DNA of 30,863 nucleotides, taken from the NCBI GenBank assembly GCA_015680685.1, contig MNCI01009116.1, forward strand, positions 173,735-204,597, written 5' to 3'. Within the stretch, counting starts at the first letter, position 1. Each line of letters opens with the position of its first letter. The DNA is from Gnetum montanum (lineage: Eukaryota; Streptophyta; Gnetopsida; Gnetales; Gnetaceae). Below, piece by piece: positions 29,821-30,863 of the stretch. Made by a program: the position numbers and the translations under genes. The notes under the pieces are model-generated. The model did not search any database. It saw only the letters and a list, made by a program, of their open reading frames with translations, and was not told the DNA's origin.

Positions 29821-30078
29821 TTCTAATAATTAGAGTAACAGCTCTAATAATTAGAATAACTGCTCCAATAATGACCACTCTAATTATTAGAGGAACCACT
29901 CTAATAATAATTGCTCTAATAATTAAAGTAACTTTTTCAATAATAACCACTCTAATTATTAGAGTAACCACTCCAATAATAACCACTCTAATTATTAGAG
30001 TAATCACTCCAATAATAACCACTCTAATTATTAGAGTAACCACTCCAATAATAACTGCTCTAATAATTAGAGTAATCG
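29821..30078 (-). repeat. 36-bp array of palindromes in U3 of LTR D
   Basis: The 15-base near-palindrome CTCTAAT-[TA]-ATTAGAG (or a version with one change) starts at 29842, 29878, 29914, 29950, 29986, 30022 and 30058, exactly 36 bases apart. One more copy is out of register at 29821. Between them lie ACCACTCCAATAATA-like spacers. The open frames across it, on both strands, are only a product of the repeat. Confidence 0.9.
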
Positions 30079-30086
30079 CTTCATCA

Positions 30087-30120
30087 TACCCCCACGATTG
30101 AATGAAAACTCATTCTCGAG
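30087..30120 (-). other. Pre-LTR conserved block with polypurine tract, element D
   Basis: On the - strand, CTCGAGAATGAGTTTTCA, then CAATCGTGGGGGTA before the LTR. The G5 run is intact. Confidence 0.65.
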
Positions 30121-30863
30121 TTCTTTACAAAATATTGGAAAGGTATGGGATTATTGACTAATTACCAACTGACAATGGAATAGGATGACAAACTCAACAT
30201 GCCCAGTGAACGGATCAATAAGCATATTACAACATTAGTGTTCATGACCATTGTGGTGAACACTCATACATAAATGACATCCAAGCCTTTATTTGGTAGC
30301 TTAAAGAGAAAAAGAGATAGAGAAAGAAGATGGAGCATGTTGTTGCCAATGTCGAGATTGTGCCTTTATGTTGTTTATCCATAGCCATGCCACCAAACTT
30401 GCTCCTTTCGTAAATGCTTCAATTTCGGTCCATTCTGAGTACTTCCTCCAAGCCCAGTCCATTGTTTGTATGATTATCATTTGCACACACAACACAGTCA
30501 CAAATGAGCAAGGATAGATAATCCACAATGCAGTTGATACTTTGCCTCGATATGAAGTGCATTGGCTGAGTTGTGGTTATGGCAGAAACTGGTTCGGAGA
30601 TTTATCACTGGCAACTACCCAAGGTGTAGGGGTTAGGTAATTGGTAAAATGGAAAAAATTGAAAAATTTGTGCCAAGGCCCCCACGACTAAGAGTGAACC
30701 TCTGGTAGCTATAAGATGGAAAAACATGAGGAACAAGAAAGATGAAAAATATCAATGGCAATGCCAATAAAAATGGATGTCATGGATGGGGATGAAATAA
30801 GAAATGATTGATTGTAGGAAATGTTTAAGGGAAAGAAGTTAACAATTGCACTAAAAAGAAATG
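30121..30863 (-). other. Element D 3' internal region
   Basis: The part to about 30260 aligns with the 3' non-coding region of element A. Beyond it I do not recognise the sequence. A 75-codon - strand frame (30301-30528) contains WAWRKYSEW and LVAWLWINNI but matches nothing I know, and it does not align with the ORF3 tail of the other copies. Confidence 0.45.

Larger units (their letters stand above)
29067..30086 (-). repeat. LTR of element D (1020 nt)
   Basis: On the - strand it starts TGATGAAGCG and ends CTCATCA. TATA is at 29804-29797 and AATAAA at 29644-29639. It is the longest LTR here because U3 holds a 36-bp array (29821-30078) and a 45-bp duplication lies after the poly(A) signal (29506-29595). 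Confidence 0.85.
29067..30863 (-). mobile_element. Element D: 3' end of a - strand Athila-type element
   Basis: On the - strand the order is internal 3' sequence (30863 to 30087), a pre-LTR block with GTGGGGGTA (30087-30120), then the LTR (30086 to 29067). The internal part just before the LTR aligns with element A (AGTCAATAAT-C/T-CCATACC, AACTCGAG, ATGAGTTTTCA). The rest of the element lies right of the window. Confidence 0.8.

Noticed and set aside
29745-30101. An open frame of 118 codons (and one on the other strand) rich in Ile/Thr repeats
   Set aside because: It is produced by the 36-bp palindrome array in the LTR. Thirty-six is a multiple of three, so frames stay open by chance.
1-30863. 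CRISPR arrays, bacterial operons or a bacterial defence system
   Set aside because: Spliceosomal introns, LTR retrotransposons and plant proteins show this is plant nuclear DNA. The periodic repeats have no unique spacers.

Overview
This is nuclear DNA of a seed plant. It holds two short intron-containing plant genes in AT-rich sequence, with decayed Ty3/gypsy LTR retrotransposons taking up well over half of the window. The amount of nested, old retrotransposon sequence and the kilobase-scale introns would suit a gymnosperm, but nothing I can read proves the species. Everything below was read by eye, without database searches.

Left part (1-4085): a pile of related Athila-type elements. The 3' end of a + strand element A (ORF3 tail, polypurine-type block, LTR 922-1832) appears to be nested in the 3' end of a second + strand element B (remnant 1833-1914, LTR 1915-2785). 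B lies in the gag gene of a - strand element E (gag remnant 2786-3830, primer-binding site 3872-3888, LTR end from 3890). An inverted junction of two LTR ends (3890-4085) closes the pile.

Centre (4960-18007): one nearly complete, decayed 13-kb element with LTRs of 903 and 875 nt, matching 5-bp target duplications (ATTTA), and a primer-binding site resembling the complement of plant tRNA-Asp. Its order is gag, protease, RT-RNase H, integrase, a 1.5-kb spacer, a second promoter-like block, a putative leader intron, a long ORF3 and the 3' LTR. All frames carry stops, and several catalytic residues are lost. The block at 13622-13677 resembles the LTR's own U3 core promoter. The spacer has two hairpins whose arms differ by compensating base changes. 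ORF3 looks like a plant-transposon domain plus a long coiled coil, not an envelope protein.

Right part (18013-29061): a three-exon CYSTM-family gene (18875-20386, +) encoding a 117-aa proline/cysteine-rich protein, and a COA3-like mitochondrial cytochrome c oxidase assembly factor (26944-27156, +). Several copies of a tRNA-derived SINE lie around them; the copy at 28470 has 9-bp target duplications. Several minor tandem repeats also occur.

Right edge (29067-30863): the 3' LTR and 3' internal end of another - strand element D, whose U3 is almost entirely a 36-bp-period array of palindromes. The rest of D lies beyond the window. The two host genes are unrelated in function. The retroelement genes would have worked together in one replication cycle, but none is intact now.
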